A DNA stretch of 64,000 nt from Gorsachius magnificus (Eukaryota; Chordata; Aves; Pelecaniformes; Ardeidae). Shown piece by piece: positions 35,901 through 47,940 of this stretch (its first letter is position 1; each line of letters opens with the position of its first letter). The stretch lies in assembly GCA_034008185.1 (NCBI GenBank), contig CM067085.1, positions 78,170,275 through 78,234,274 of the forward strand. The letters run 5' to 3'. The translations under genes and the position numbers were made by a program. The notes under the pieces were generated by a model. The model was not told the DNA's origin and made no database searches. It saw nothing but the letters and a program-made list of their open reading frames with translations.

Positions 35901-38900
35901 GCTATACTTTCTTTCTACTGGAGGTACATGTATCTCTGAGGGTTTTGCTGTGGTAACCTCTCTGGAATGCAGCAATTACCACCTACATCTACGTGGCAAA
36001 TTGGAAATGTTACATTCCTCTGCTAGTAATCCACTCCTCCATTTAGCCAGAGGACAGGGAGGAGAAGGAGGTGACTCTAATGGAGTTAACCTCACAATAT
36101 AAGACTTAAAAGCCCTCCACATGGAGTGTGAAAGCCCTGTATACCCATGAGATACAAGGTAATTTGGACAAAAACGGAAATTGAGCTCCATGACACTTCT
36201 GACCTAATGCTTTATGTTCCTACTGACCACTGAACTCTGACATTCCCAGAAATGTTGCTCAATGCTATCTTGCTAACACAAGATAGGGTTTTTTTGTTTT
36301 CTGACAGGCTCACAGTTAAATGTTACACACCCAAATGATAATTTCATGCTACAGCTATTTTTTGCTTTCCAGTCTAAGGAGAAGTTATGCTACATCTGTG
36401 TAATAGTATCAGCATATATATAGATACGTAAATAAATAAATATTGGCATGTAACAGTGTAATGCTACCATTTCAGGACTCAAGTTTTACAAGTAAAATAA
36501 TGTTTTATCTCCCAAATAGATGTGGATAAAAGGCAGAGTTTCAGAATGGATCTGTACTTTAAAGGAAGAGAAAGCAGTGCTGCACAGACATAAACTGCTT
36601 AAGTTATTTTAAGAACCACTGTGTCATTCTGAACAAGATGGAAGAGCAGCAAGAATTTCACGCATGCTAGTGTTCTTCCTAACCCAGTGTAAAAGAAACC
36701 CAACAAACCCCCAAAACCCCAAACACATAAATCTAAGCCTTTTGGTTGCAGTTCAACAACCTCATGCAATCTCCAAGACCAACCACAAGTGCTCTTATTT
36801 CTCTACCTAATTTGACACCTATGTTTTAATCATCATAAAAAATCCTATGCCAAATTCATGTTTTCTCAGCTGTCCTAATTACTGTTGGCCCATATCCAGT
36901 TCCTACACTAATAAAGTAGTACTCATGTTAAATTTGAAAAGCACGCTCTGTATTAGCTTTCCACATTGCACAAATTCCTGCTCTTGCTACAACTTGTAGA
37001 CTTACATTAATGCTAAACACAGCACTTCGAAGACCTGAAAATATCAGATTCAATTGTGAGTAAGATGTTGTAAGATGACACCGTGTTCTGCAGCTTTTAT
37101 TAATGAAGGTAAATGGTAATAAGTTGGTGATAAATACTCTTAGTAGTAAGCAGTGGAAATCAGGCTTTTTAGTGCAGTGCTGGATTGTGCTCTGAGTGCA
37201 GGTCATAGGCCACTACTGGTCTTCGCGGGGATTTTTTGGTTATGATGGTTCCAGAGAGAACCAGCTGAATGTCACGGCTGTTACTGGTACAGGGTCCCTG
37301 ACAGCTGTGCCAGACCTGTCTTGACTGGAACTACAGGAAGCCAGGGCAATAAGTTAGTGTGTGGCATGTCTGGCAAATATAACTTTTAAGGCCTCTCACT
37401 CTTCCAGCATTTTTTAGTATTTTTTTGCTCTGTGCTAAGGATCTACTGCCCAGCCTCCTTTTGGCTGTCAGAACACTATGAGGACTGGCAAATTCATTTT
37501 CTTGAGTTCTTCCAATCTGAAGTTCACTCTATTAAACGGGTTCCTTACAGAATGCATTATTTTTTTGTAATAAATTTGAATGCAATTATAATAGATAACC
37601 ATCCCTATGGAGAAGTATTCTTTTATTATAATCCATTAATTTAAAGACTTTCAAGCTTAGTGTGATGTTATCCACAGTATGAAAGACAGACTATTTTTTA
37701 ACATCACCCTTTCACAAAAGAATAGCATCCTTGTAGCGACTGTAATTATAGAGAAACAATAATCGTCATAACAGATGTGAGAGCAAAGGAGCTGTAAACT
37801 TTAGGAGATAAGGTGTTTTGTAAAACTATGTATTTAACTATAGGGAGTGCAATCTAAAGGCACATACACAAGCAGACCCTCAGGCCTACCGCAAAGCATC
37901 GTGAGATTGGGCATGGTGTAAACTGCTGTATAATCCCTGGCACGTGTACAGTAGGATTACATATCAAGCACATATGGAGGGTGAATACGAGGCCTTGCCA
38001 CTTCTCATGGCAGTCCTGATGACAGGGCAGATATAAGTAGCTCCTGCAGAGTGCAGCGCTCAGACAAACATTAGTGTCACTGGTACACCGTGGGAGCGAT
38101 CTGAGCAGGCAGAATTAACACTGCATGGACGGGAAACTAATTCTTGACTTCCTGTTTTTAAATGGCTGTGTTCTGCTGAACTTATCACTCTGTAAGAATA
38201 CTGCCAGACACCCCTCATGAATCTGTTACCAAGAGGAGTATTTCTTTCTGTTAATAGTTCCACCAGCAATGGAAGCAGCAATATTTAGAGATCACATCCA
38301 ACAGCAGCAGCAAAATCTGTGGCTCTTTGCTTTGAAGATACCTGCTCGGCTAAGTAGGAGTTCGGCTGGCAGCATGCTTGTGATCAGCAGAAAATGATTG
38401 CTGATTAACTGGAGAGGACAGTGCAAATGATGGATCAGGAAACCAAAAATCAAAACTTTCCAAGAAGAGTGCTAACCAGCTAGCGCTAGCTGTCATCCAC
38501 TTCTGCATGTCCTGAAGCTACCAAAAGTTCTCACAGTACAGCAGTCACCGTTTTCCAAGAAAGGAAGTTTAGGCCACAGAGGCACCTACATACTGTGCAA
38601 ATGTCTCTTCAGTTAATAATTCGGAGCAACCCTTAAATTGTTAGCATTGGAAAGGGACTGGTGTGAGTGTTGTGTACGATTTACTGTCACAACTGTTTAG
38701 AATTTCAAAGCATCCTCATGTCTGGAGTTTCATGCCAAAATTGTAATGTCACGCAATACTCAATAAAGCATTAATGCTAAAAAATGCCAAAGATGCCATA
38801 GTATCCTTGACTTCTACTGTTTTCACCCATGTTTGAAAACATATATACATCAAACATATATACATGTTGAAAGCGTATATTTATTAGCAGTACACTGAGT

Positions 38901-40720
38901 ATATAATTATAGCAAATTAAATAGAGAACGCAGAGAATTAACTTTATAAGACAAAAGTTAGTATTATAGTAATTACTATTATGAGTTACTTACATCAAAA
39001 GACTTTAAAATGGGAAGCTCAAGCACATAAAATCTTAGAGTTTGATGTAGCACTTATGTTTCCAGTGATTTTGACGCTTTCTGGGTGAAATTCACGGTAG
39101 TATTTTAGTTATACTGAAGAAAGGTGAAGGATAGAGAAATTGAGTCCTCTTCAAGACACCACAGTGAACTGGCTGAAGAGCTAGAAATAGGGCTGACAAA
39201 AGAATGCAGAATTTTTACTGCAGTCGGGTAGAAAGTGGGTTTTTTTTACCCTCTACAGGAGTTCTTTTCCCCTTGAGATTTCAATATTAAAAAGTATCTA
39301 TTTTACGAAAGTGAAAACCAGATGACAATTGAAATAAGTTTGGAAACACATCCATGGTTACAATTAGTTCCTCAAGCCGCTCTTCCCTTCTGTGGTCCAG
39401 AATTCCTGATCAGATTACTATTCCACTTTCGTACCACATCACCAGAGCCCTGGGACAGTGATGCCTGCTAGGACATGCTATGCAGTTGGGGAGACAGAAA
39501 AAAAGGACATAACGTACTTAGGAGTACAAATCTCACCAGGCAGTTGGCAGTATTTCCAAATCAAACTACATTTTGACCACCACCATCTCCTCCTCCTCCA
39601 TCTTCCAGGATCTGGAAATGTACTCCGTGGACAGCTGTGTCAAACAAAGGGACTCTTAAATTCTTACATTTATTACCATCATGGTAACAGACTGCAGATT
39701 ACCTTTGTTGTACAGCCTCAGCCCATACATAAATGGACACTCCATGAAAACTTGAGAATACTCTTGTTGTTCTTAATTTTACCGACTTTCCCTTGAGTCT
39801 CACACATGAATTATTTTATTCCAGGTGGAATGGTGTGCTTCCTGTTGAACAAAACAATATTTTTTAATTTGCTTACAGTATATGAAGACTAGGAAAAAGA
39901 CACCTAAATTAATTTTAAAATAAACGTAAATTTTTAAATTGTTGAAAAAAGTTTCTTTGCAAAGGTTTCTCATAAAGTCCCCGCTTTTTGCATTCAGCTG
40001 GCTCATCTCAGAATTAATCTATTAAAAAAAAAAAAGAGATAGAAGTGATTACTTAAATGCAACATTATTATAAGAAGTTTAAGCAACATCAATATAATAA
40101 TTTCAGAGAGATTATACAGGATAACAGAATCCAAAATAGATACAGTTAGAGAGTTAAATATTAAAAATTAATTTACTTGTCAAAATCTGATGAAAGGCTT
40201 TGTAGTTGAAAACAATTAAAAACAGATCTCTTGTTAGTCTAGCAGAAACTGTGTTAAATTGTTTTTCTTTTACACAACATGAATGTGATGAGCTAAGATG
40301 TTGCTGTACAGTCAAACACCACAAATAACACTTAAAATAAAATGCCTGTTCTTTTTCAAAACCTCTACAACATAAGAAACCTTTGTTATAATACTGTTGA
40401 ACAGTAGGCTTTTAAATTACATCTGATCGTTTTTTCAGAAGAGGACCACGAAAAATCAAGGCAAACGGTACAACCTAGACAATATTCTCATTTATTCCAA
40501 AAAAGACAAAACAAAATACGAAGAAAAGAAGGAGAATGTTGGCAGTATTCCTGAATCCTTGGTCCGCTGTGCATCAGACACTGTCTTTTTTAAAGAATTT
40601 GTCCAACTCTCAACAGCTTCCTACTTTTGCCTTCCTGAAAGACTGAAAGACAGGGTCATACAGACCATCCAGTGGACCTAGAGTAATGTTAAACTGCAGC
40701 TTCCCCCTTCCCATCATTTT
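32943..40720. other. intergenic, no gene seen
   Basis: No exon with supporting splice sites and protein similarity was found. Open frames near 34872-35183 and 39458-39796 lack recognisable features. Confidence 0.45.
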
Positions 40721-40721
40721 C

Positions 40722-41060
40722 ATAGAATCATAGAATCGTTTAGGTTGGACAAGCCCTTTAAGATCACTGAGCCCAACCATTCCCCTACCCCTGCCATCCC
40801 ACCCCCAAACCCTGGCCCTAAGCACCTCATCTGCCCAGCTTTTAAATCCCTCCAGGGATGGGGACTCAACCACTTCCCTGGGCAGCCCGTTCCAATGCTT
40901 TACAAATTTTGGTTGCATGCAGCCACACAACATGCCAGAACACCCTCTCTCTCCTGCCTCCTCCCTTTGAAATGCTCCACAGCGGAGGGAACACCCTTCG
41001 GTGTCCTCCCAGAAGCCCTTCTCCCTTTCTCTCATATCCTGCCCTAACCGTCACGGTATC
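40722..41060 (-). mobile_element. CR1 LINE 3' fragment (copy E, different subfamily)
   Basis: The left end has the tail TCATAGAATCATAGAATCG, then TTAGGTTGGACAAGCCCTTT. The minus strand encodes [20 protein letters not shown], the CR1 C-terminus. The part up to about 40915 is secure. The part to 41060, with an unusual CATGCAGCCACACAAC stretch, is less typical. Confidence 0.85.
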
Positions 41061-44000
41061 TCTGGTTCCCTGAAGGATTCTCTAGGCACCAAACAGTAGG
41101 CTGCTCTCTGCACGATCAGTCTGAAGTTAAAATTGAAGCACTGACACAGGGACTGAAACACAAAGAGAGGTTCTGCCTTCTAAGAGACTCTCTTCTGAAC
41201 AGCAGTGCTGCAGCTCTCCCTCTCAACTAGCACTTAAGTGCTTTATAATTTGAACCCTGGCAGCAGACATCGAAACATCCACCCCCTGCAATTAAGTGGG
41301 GCCATTTATGTTAAATGAGATCAGGGAGAAGGATAGGAAGCAAGATGACACTTAACAGTAACATTCAGTTTAGAATGATTACTTCATCACGGATAAAAAG
41401 TATGTGCTAAAATTTTGAAGAAAGGTTTAATTACTTCTTATCTCAGCTACTAAACTAATAAACATTTACTTTTTGACTACTGTAACTTTCAAACCTCTCT
41501 AGTCAATCGTCCTGCAGAGATGGAACAAAACTTTCTAACAACACAAGCACAAAATCTCCAAACCCGTCACATTTTTAAGGATTTTTTTGTGTAAAGGTCA
41601 GTTGTGAAACCATGACAGAAATAATAATTATAACAGGAATAATAATAATAATAAAAAATAATAACAGGAACACCTGTCTACCCCTACTAACGCATACACC
41701 TTATTATCAACTAGCTTTTTGTTTTAGTATTCTTGCAGGGAATGTTTTCTCCAGTTTGCTAAATCCAAAGAACAAAGCTCTACCAGCTTTTTAGGAATAC
41801 AGCAGAATTTAAAGTCTGTTAGATTCCCACAAAGGTACCGACTTTTTATTTCCCGGAAAGCAGAAAACCCGTATGCATGATCACTTTAAAGAACCTATTG
41901 TGACAATGTATCCAGTCACAGTGTAGGCTCCCCACCCTGGGACAAGCAAACGTTTACAGCATCAATACCTCTGATTCCTACTTTGAACTGCTGTTTGTAA
42001 AGGTGTATAAACTGTCTAAAGCCCAAATTATGCAAAAGTAAAGTTGCAATTACTCACAGCATGGAAATTAAATTACCCTCTGTTTATTCTGATCCGTCTG
42101 ATAACAGAATCTGGTGCTTAAGTTTAACTGAATGGTGCCTGGAGGCCTCGGGAAAAGCTCCGGCGTAACCTAACTGTACCGAACGCATCCGTATGGCCCC
42201 CAGAGGCCTGGGGAGAGACCTGGAGCGGTACTAGCCAGGCAGCCATTACAAGCAAACAAACCCACCTCTTTAATAGCTCTCACAGTAGGTGTGATTATAG
42301 GCTTTACGGATTACAAAATTACCTGGAAAATGTGGTGTTCCTACCCAGCTCCAGCAACTGGAATAACTTCTAGAAAATGTAGCCTGTTAAAAACACGTAA
42401 AGCTGGTAGCTAGAACTTCAAGCTGTACAACAGATGCACCTGGATTTTTTCAGCTGCAGATTCTGTATTTTTTCTTTTGTATTGTATTTTATATAAAGCT
42501 GTTCTGAGCCACTTAAAATGATCTATCATTTCATACCACTCTTTTTACTCTTCTTTCCTACCATGTCTCAGTGCCTGAGTCCATCTAGATTGCTTCCTAC
42601 TGCTGGTATTCTTACCTAGACTTCGCCATTACCGGCCTTCATTCCTAGAGTACAGACTTACAATTATCTTTAACCAACGATATCACAACATAAATCTCAG
42701 GCCTACAAATCTTTCATACTCTGTGAGAACAAAGGTGTTCAAAGCAAACTCTGGCAACTCAACCTAAGCACTGTTCAGTTTTCCCGAATGCCAAATTATT
42801 GATTTTCAATTGCAGTTTCATAATTTTTAACCTGTTTGCAATTGATGCCCCACAAAAATGCTGCGTGCAAGTTGAATGACATTGAAAAAATCCATGTAAT
42901 AAAATACTTAGGTTAAAATAACCACAGTTATAATGAAAGATAACCCAGGCAGAATTATTTTCAGTTTTCACATTAAGTTTATTTGAACATAAACAAAATA
43001 TGAGAGACAGATATGAATGTGAGCAGTTACAGACTCATTAGGTGAACTACAACACTGATAATAAACAAATGCCTAACATACACCTGGTTTCACATCCTAG
43101 CATTTCCCACTCTTTAGGAGATAAATTGATTCTTGAACTTTGCAATAAAATAGCCAAATCCCTGAACTTCTTAATACTGAAATCTGTCCATCAGCTTCAA
43201 TTATCACTTTAAAATATCAAACTGTCAAAGACTTATTCCTTTCCTCTTCCCCTACATGGGAATATATTACCGAAACATTTTCTAAACATCTAAAAAAGCC
43301 ATTAAGAATTTGACCTGTGGGAATGGAGACTTCAGTTACAAAACTCCAGAGACACAAGTGTGGCCGTGCAGAAACACACAGACTTTCTCAGAAGGAAGAA
43401 CGGAGAACTGAATGGTCCAGCCTAGTCTTCATGTGAGCCTGACAATGGAGGGTGGTGAACTGACGCCACCCTCTGCTATGAAGTGGGAAACGTTAATTTT
43501 TCAGCTATGATAAAAAGTTGCATTCTTCTTGCCCCATCTATCATCCCCAACTTTCTGCTGAGATGCTTGCCTCCAGCCATCCCACTGTGCTAGTCTCCAG
43601 GTTACCATACAAATAAGATCCTTTCTAACATGTCACCTGTGATGTTTAAATCAATCATTCGCATTCACAAAATTTATATGCCAATTTATTTAAAAATTCT
43701 ACTCCAAACTCTCCTTAGGCATAATACTACAAAACATCTCCACAATTGTTAAACCTACTAATGCCCTCCAGTGACTGCTTTGCTAAGACAATATTACGTC
43801 GTTATTTTGCTACTCTTCAGGGTGTTATACAAGCAGCTGTGAACCTTACTTTTGCATTTGGAACCAATTTTTCATTGCATATTCTTAGAGCAGACACCAC
43901 TCTCCAGGTCTAGGCTGTATGTAGGACCCTTATAGACAATGGCTGTAAGAACAATTACAAAGAAATTCAAAAACCAGCTCCTAAATGTACCCCACAAAAG

Positions 44001-45700
44001 AACAGGGTGTGCATTTTGTAGAAACCTTTCCCTTGAGATGTCACTTGCAAGAAATAAATCTTTCTTTCAGCTTTCCTAAATTTTTACACATTCATGACTC
44101 TAAAAAACACTTTAAAAAGAAAGACGACTTCCACTATTATCATCTAACCCCACTTTCAAGCATCATGCTTTAACAAGTCTGTGAGCCCTAAGTGACTGCA
44201 AATATCTTTCTTCCTTTAGAACTGATTAGAAGATGTCGTCTTACATTTCTCATCATGACACAAAATTAGGCTACAATTTATTTGCCAAGGTCAGACTTAG
44301 AAATACAGGACTCTCTGTTTGTTAGAAAATTTAATATGAGGAGCTTACCTCTATCAGTACTTGGAGCCTGGGTCGTCTACCTTAAGACCCTTGCCAGGCT
44401 GCAGCACAACTCTCCTCTTTCATGGCCAGCTTTCAGTCTCATTGCAAAAAAGGCACTACAGGCAGAATAGCGTCTCCAGCTGAAGTTGTGCTGAGATATT
44501 GCTGTGGCACACACACGGACACAGAGAAGGGAAGTGCTTCTGGGTCTCAAAAATTACATAAACATACGTGACTCGAGGTAAACAATTTTACTCTTTGTCA
44601 AATATAGTCGATGATACCAAACTTCATCTGCGTAGTACTCTGAGATTATTATACAGGGTGAACAGCCACCTGTGGATGAAATGTTGTAGATGGCACAGAG
44701 ATCACAGATAAGGATTGCTGAAAGAAACCGATTCAAGGAGGCATTACGCAATGAGGGAAACACATCACAGGCATCAGGAGTGCACAAGCGCCTACAGAAA
44801 CTCAGGAGACTGCAACAGCACAGATGGCTAATGCCACCTGACTACCAACCAGGAACAGTTTTCTTTCTATATTGCTTCCAGGGTCGTTTTCCTACCACCG
44901 GCAGGTTTGCATGCTAATTCTGCTTTGGAGTTGGACACTACAGGACACAATGACTACTAAAATAACAAAGAAGCTGCAGCTTGTTCAGGATTGTACGTGC
45001 TGCTCATGCTCTGAAATCAATGCTCCCTTTCCCTGCTTTAAATGGGCATTGCTCCGCTTGGACAGTTGCACTTTTATGCAAAACTCAGAATTAGGAAGCC
45101 TCTGCTTTAATTTAGTAAGCACCTTCTGTGAAATAACCAAATGCACAGGTCAGTCCCACAGGCTGAGAATAACTCTCTGGGTTGAGCCCTCCCTCATGCT
45201 GCTGCGTTAAAATGGCAGGTGTATAAGCTGCGAAGTTTGCACAACAAACCAAATACTCATAGGCGAACGCATTTTCCTTCTTACTGTTTACAGGCATGTT
45301 AAAAAAAAAAAAAAAGTTTTCCGTCAGTCAGGGCAAGTTTCACCTGTTTTCTTGGTAGAGGAGCTCACCTATAATGAAATGCTCATCACCCCGGAGGGTG
45401 CTGCACCCATGGTGGGTGTTGAACAGCTCCTCACGCGGTTTTACGAGATTTCTCCAAATGACTGGGCTCGCCACGCTCTGGCAGGGCTGTGTTTTGCCAG
45501 TCGCTGCTCCTGAATTATGAGGCACCTGCGTCTGGAGGGAAAGATACACGGGCTGCACCTGCAAAGGGACGTTTGCTCAGGAAGGTAACCCAAATAACCT
45601 TTTAACAGCAAACTGATGCACAGTATGCAGCAGCCGCAGCGAATGCAGTTAAAGGCTAGTTTGAGCACATGGTTACGATTGTCTCCCTACCAACCTGATC
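41061..45700. other. intergenic, no gene seen
   Basis: AT-rich with an ATA-rich simple stretch at about 41620-41665. No supportable exon was found. A 15-A run lies at about 45301. Confidence 0.45.
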
Positions 45701-46400
45701 ATCACCCACTCGCGCTGCTCCACACGCCGCTGAGGCGCAGCTTCCCGCCCTCTGCCCCGCTGAGGGAGAAGGTGGCCAGTGAGTGTGGGCACATGGAGGC
45801 CTCACCTCCCGGGGTGGGCACGTAGGCTCGTGGCACACGCACAGCGCTTGCCCCCGCAGCTTTCCCGCCCCGGCAGTGTTTCCCTCAGCAGCCCTGCAGC
45901 TTTCCCGCCTCGGGAGCGTTTCCTCAGCAGCCCTGCGGCTTCCCGCCCCGGCAGCGTTTCCCTCAGCAGCCCATCTCCCGCCCGTAGCTTTCCGCTCAGC
46001 GCTTGCCCCGCAGCTTTCCCCCCGGCAGCGTTTCCCTCAGCAGCCCTGCAGCTTTCCCGCCTCGGCAGCGTTTCCCTCAGCAGCCCCGCAGCTTTCCCGC
46101 CTCGGCAGCGTTTCCCTCAGCAGCCCTGCAGCTTTCCCGCCTCGGCAGCGTTTCCCTCAGCAGCCCTGCAGCTTTCCCGCCTCGGCAGCGTTTCCCTCAG
46201 CAGCCCTGCAGCTTTCCCGCCTCGGCAGCGTTTCCCTCAGCAGCCCTGCAGCTTTCCCGCCTCGGCAGCGTTTCCCTCAGCAGCCCCGCAGCTTTCCCGC
46301 CGCTGGGTGCTGAGGTGACAGGGCTCCCCCAGGGGAGCCCCCTCAGGCCGGTGGGCAGCCTGCCGCCACTTGGAAAGGGGAAGCCCTTTCCCAGGCGATG
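45700..46400. promoter_or_regulatory. GC/CpG-rich block (possible CpG island)
   Basis: A sharp rise in GC and CpG relative to flanking AT-rich DNA, largely caused by the 40-bp minisatellite inside it but extending about 160 bp to its left. Whether it has promoter activity is unknown. No recognisable gene starts here on either strand. Confidence 0.35.
45858..46302 (+). repeat. 40-bp GC-rich minisatellite (~11 units)
   Basis: The unit is CTCGGCAGCGTTTCCCTCAG plus CAGCCCTGCAGCTTTCCCGC. The units from about 46020 to 46299 are nearly identical. The leftmost units are diverged, with one contracted or disrupted stretch at about 45950-46020. Each good unit holds TTTCCCGCC, an E2F-type site. Exact copies start at 45861, 45901, 46053, 46093, 46133, 46173, 46213, 46253 and 46293. 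Because 40 is not divisible by 3, long open frames appear in three overlapping registers; these are artefacts of the repeat, not genes. Confidence 0.95.
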
Positions 46401-46462
46401 AGATCAGCTGCCTCTCTAGGGTGACCTACAACACGGGTGGATCTCACATTTCTTGACTAAAG

Positions 46463-46540
46463 AGGTTTCCCAAACTGCTATCTGCAATCTCAACTTTCCC
46501 GACATAAAGGTTTCCCAAATTGCTATCTGCAATCTCAAAA
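46463..46540 (+). repeat. 45-bp tandem duplication (2 copies)
   Basis: AGGTTTCCCAAACTGCTATC with TGCAATCTCAA recurs 45 bp further on with one base difference (AAATT for AAACT). It lies 160 bp to the right of the minisatellite. Confidence 0.85.
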
Positions 46541-47561
46541 GGAGCTTTCAGCAAAACCTGTCCAGTCACCACTAACTTCATCCATTTATTCCTCGAGGTA
46601 CCTTGAGGTTTCAGAGCTAGAAGGTCTGAGGTTACCAGCTCTCCCCCACTTCCTTGCAACTTGGGAACCGCTCATATCTAGATTTCCTTAACAATTTTTC
46701 AATGGGATATTTAATTGAAGTATTATATACAAGAGAACAATAGAAATTACCTGCTTCAAGGAAATGCTTGAATAGGGGATTAGATAAATCCTGATTTTAT
46801 AAAGCATGCAATGAAATGGGGTAGTTGAAAAACACCTTCTATCACAGTCACCTGTGCTGTGGGACTTTGATTTTCCAAAGCAGATCTGGAAAGTGAAATC
46901 CCTTCTCTATAGGGATTGAAATTTTGCACAGAAAGTTAACTAATAACTGCATATCACTTGGATGGCTGTTAATCAGTATCCCTTAGGTGTATTCTCTTGG
47001 GGAATCTGCAAGACCATGACCTATCATTATATAAAAATTTATAGCAGAAGGGACATGCAGAGCTCTTCTAGCCCAACCCCACCCAAACCTGCCTGAGACA
47101 GCAGACCTCAACACAAACATAAGAATCTGGGCATAGGGCTCAAGTTTATGTTTTTTTTTTAATAAGTTGATTATTGTTGTTAGCACTTTTTTTTATTAAT
47201 ATTTGACTGGAGGAGCTCATGATCTCTCTGATGTGTGTAGAATTGCCAACAACCAAACAAGTAGCATAATCTCTAATGTTCAGCATTTTTCCAAACAACC
47301 ACATAAAAAGATCCACTGTCTGAAGAATTTTATTTTGTGCATTTCAGAAATAAATGAATAATGACGTTTTCTAAAATCAGTTGTTGCTGTGCTAGACAGA
47401 CACATGTAAAACGCATCTTTCCATTTTACATTACAACATGCAGTGCGAGAATGATACATTATTTTACTTGAATTCTCAAGTTAATAATCTCTGAGTAAAC
47501 CAAGAGCTATTAGCTGTATGAACACTGGCAACGGTCAAAATTACTTCAATTGGGAGGATGG

Positions 47562-47590
47562 AAAAAATAAAATAAAATAAAATAAAAAAA
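47562..47590. repeat. (AAAAT)n microsatellite
   Basis: About five copies of AAAAT/AAATA flanked by A runs. Confidence 0.85.
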
Positions 47591-47892
47591 CCAACAACAA
47601 ACATGTCTCGATACCTTGTAGATCAAGGAACAGCAACTGGAACACAAAGGATTCACAGTTCTTACTAAGTTCTTTAGTTTATTTCTCAAACATATTGTAC
47701 TGATTGTAACTTTGCATTACTACAAGTTTTTGAGTGTACAATATAAATTATACTAATGAATGAAAATAACCTTGACTGATCCTGAACTGCAAGTTGGCTA
47801 TTTTTAGGGGATAATGACTTCAGTGTATTTTTATTCTTCCCTCTTCATTTTAAACTCTCTGGCTTGACAAACTGTTGAGTAGCTTTGTGATT

Positions 47893-47940
47893 AAAAAAAA
47901 CCCCAAACCCCCCAAAAAACCCCAACACCCCCCCCCCCCC
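47893..47940 (-). other. G-quadruplex-type stretch (C-rich on plus)
   Basis: On the minus strand a run of 13 G is followed by several GGGG-type blocks separated by T-rich spacers, ending in TTTT. It easily meets a four-run G4 pattern. It lies about 2.4 kb beyond the AGL stop on the transcript strand. Confidence 0.65.

Noticed and set aside
38030..38080. Promoter-like AGATATAAGTAG followed by an initiator-like sequence on plus
   Set aside because: A lone TATA-like string without a recognisable transcript, CpG enrichment or downstream exon.
39108..39200. Possible further MIR fragment
   Set aside because: Only loose resemblance (AAGACACCACAGTGAACTGG and GAGCTAGAAATAGGGCT). It is too diverged to call by eye.
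45779..46401. Three overlapping long plus-strand open frames rich in Pro, Ser, Phe and Ala
   Set aside because: They are the same 40-bp minisatellite read in three registers. The unit length is not a multiple of 3, and no start context, splice signal or unique sequence supports a protein.
47035..47105. Possible worn CR1 3' end (AGAAGGGACATGCAGAGC, then CTAGCCCAACC)
   Set aside because: Too short and diverged, with no tail or ORF segment to confirm it.
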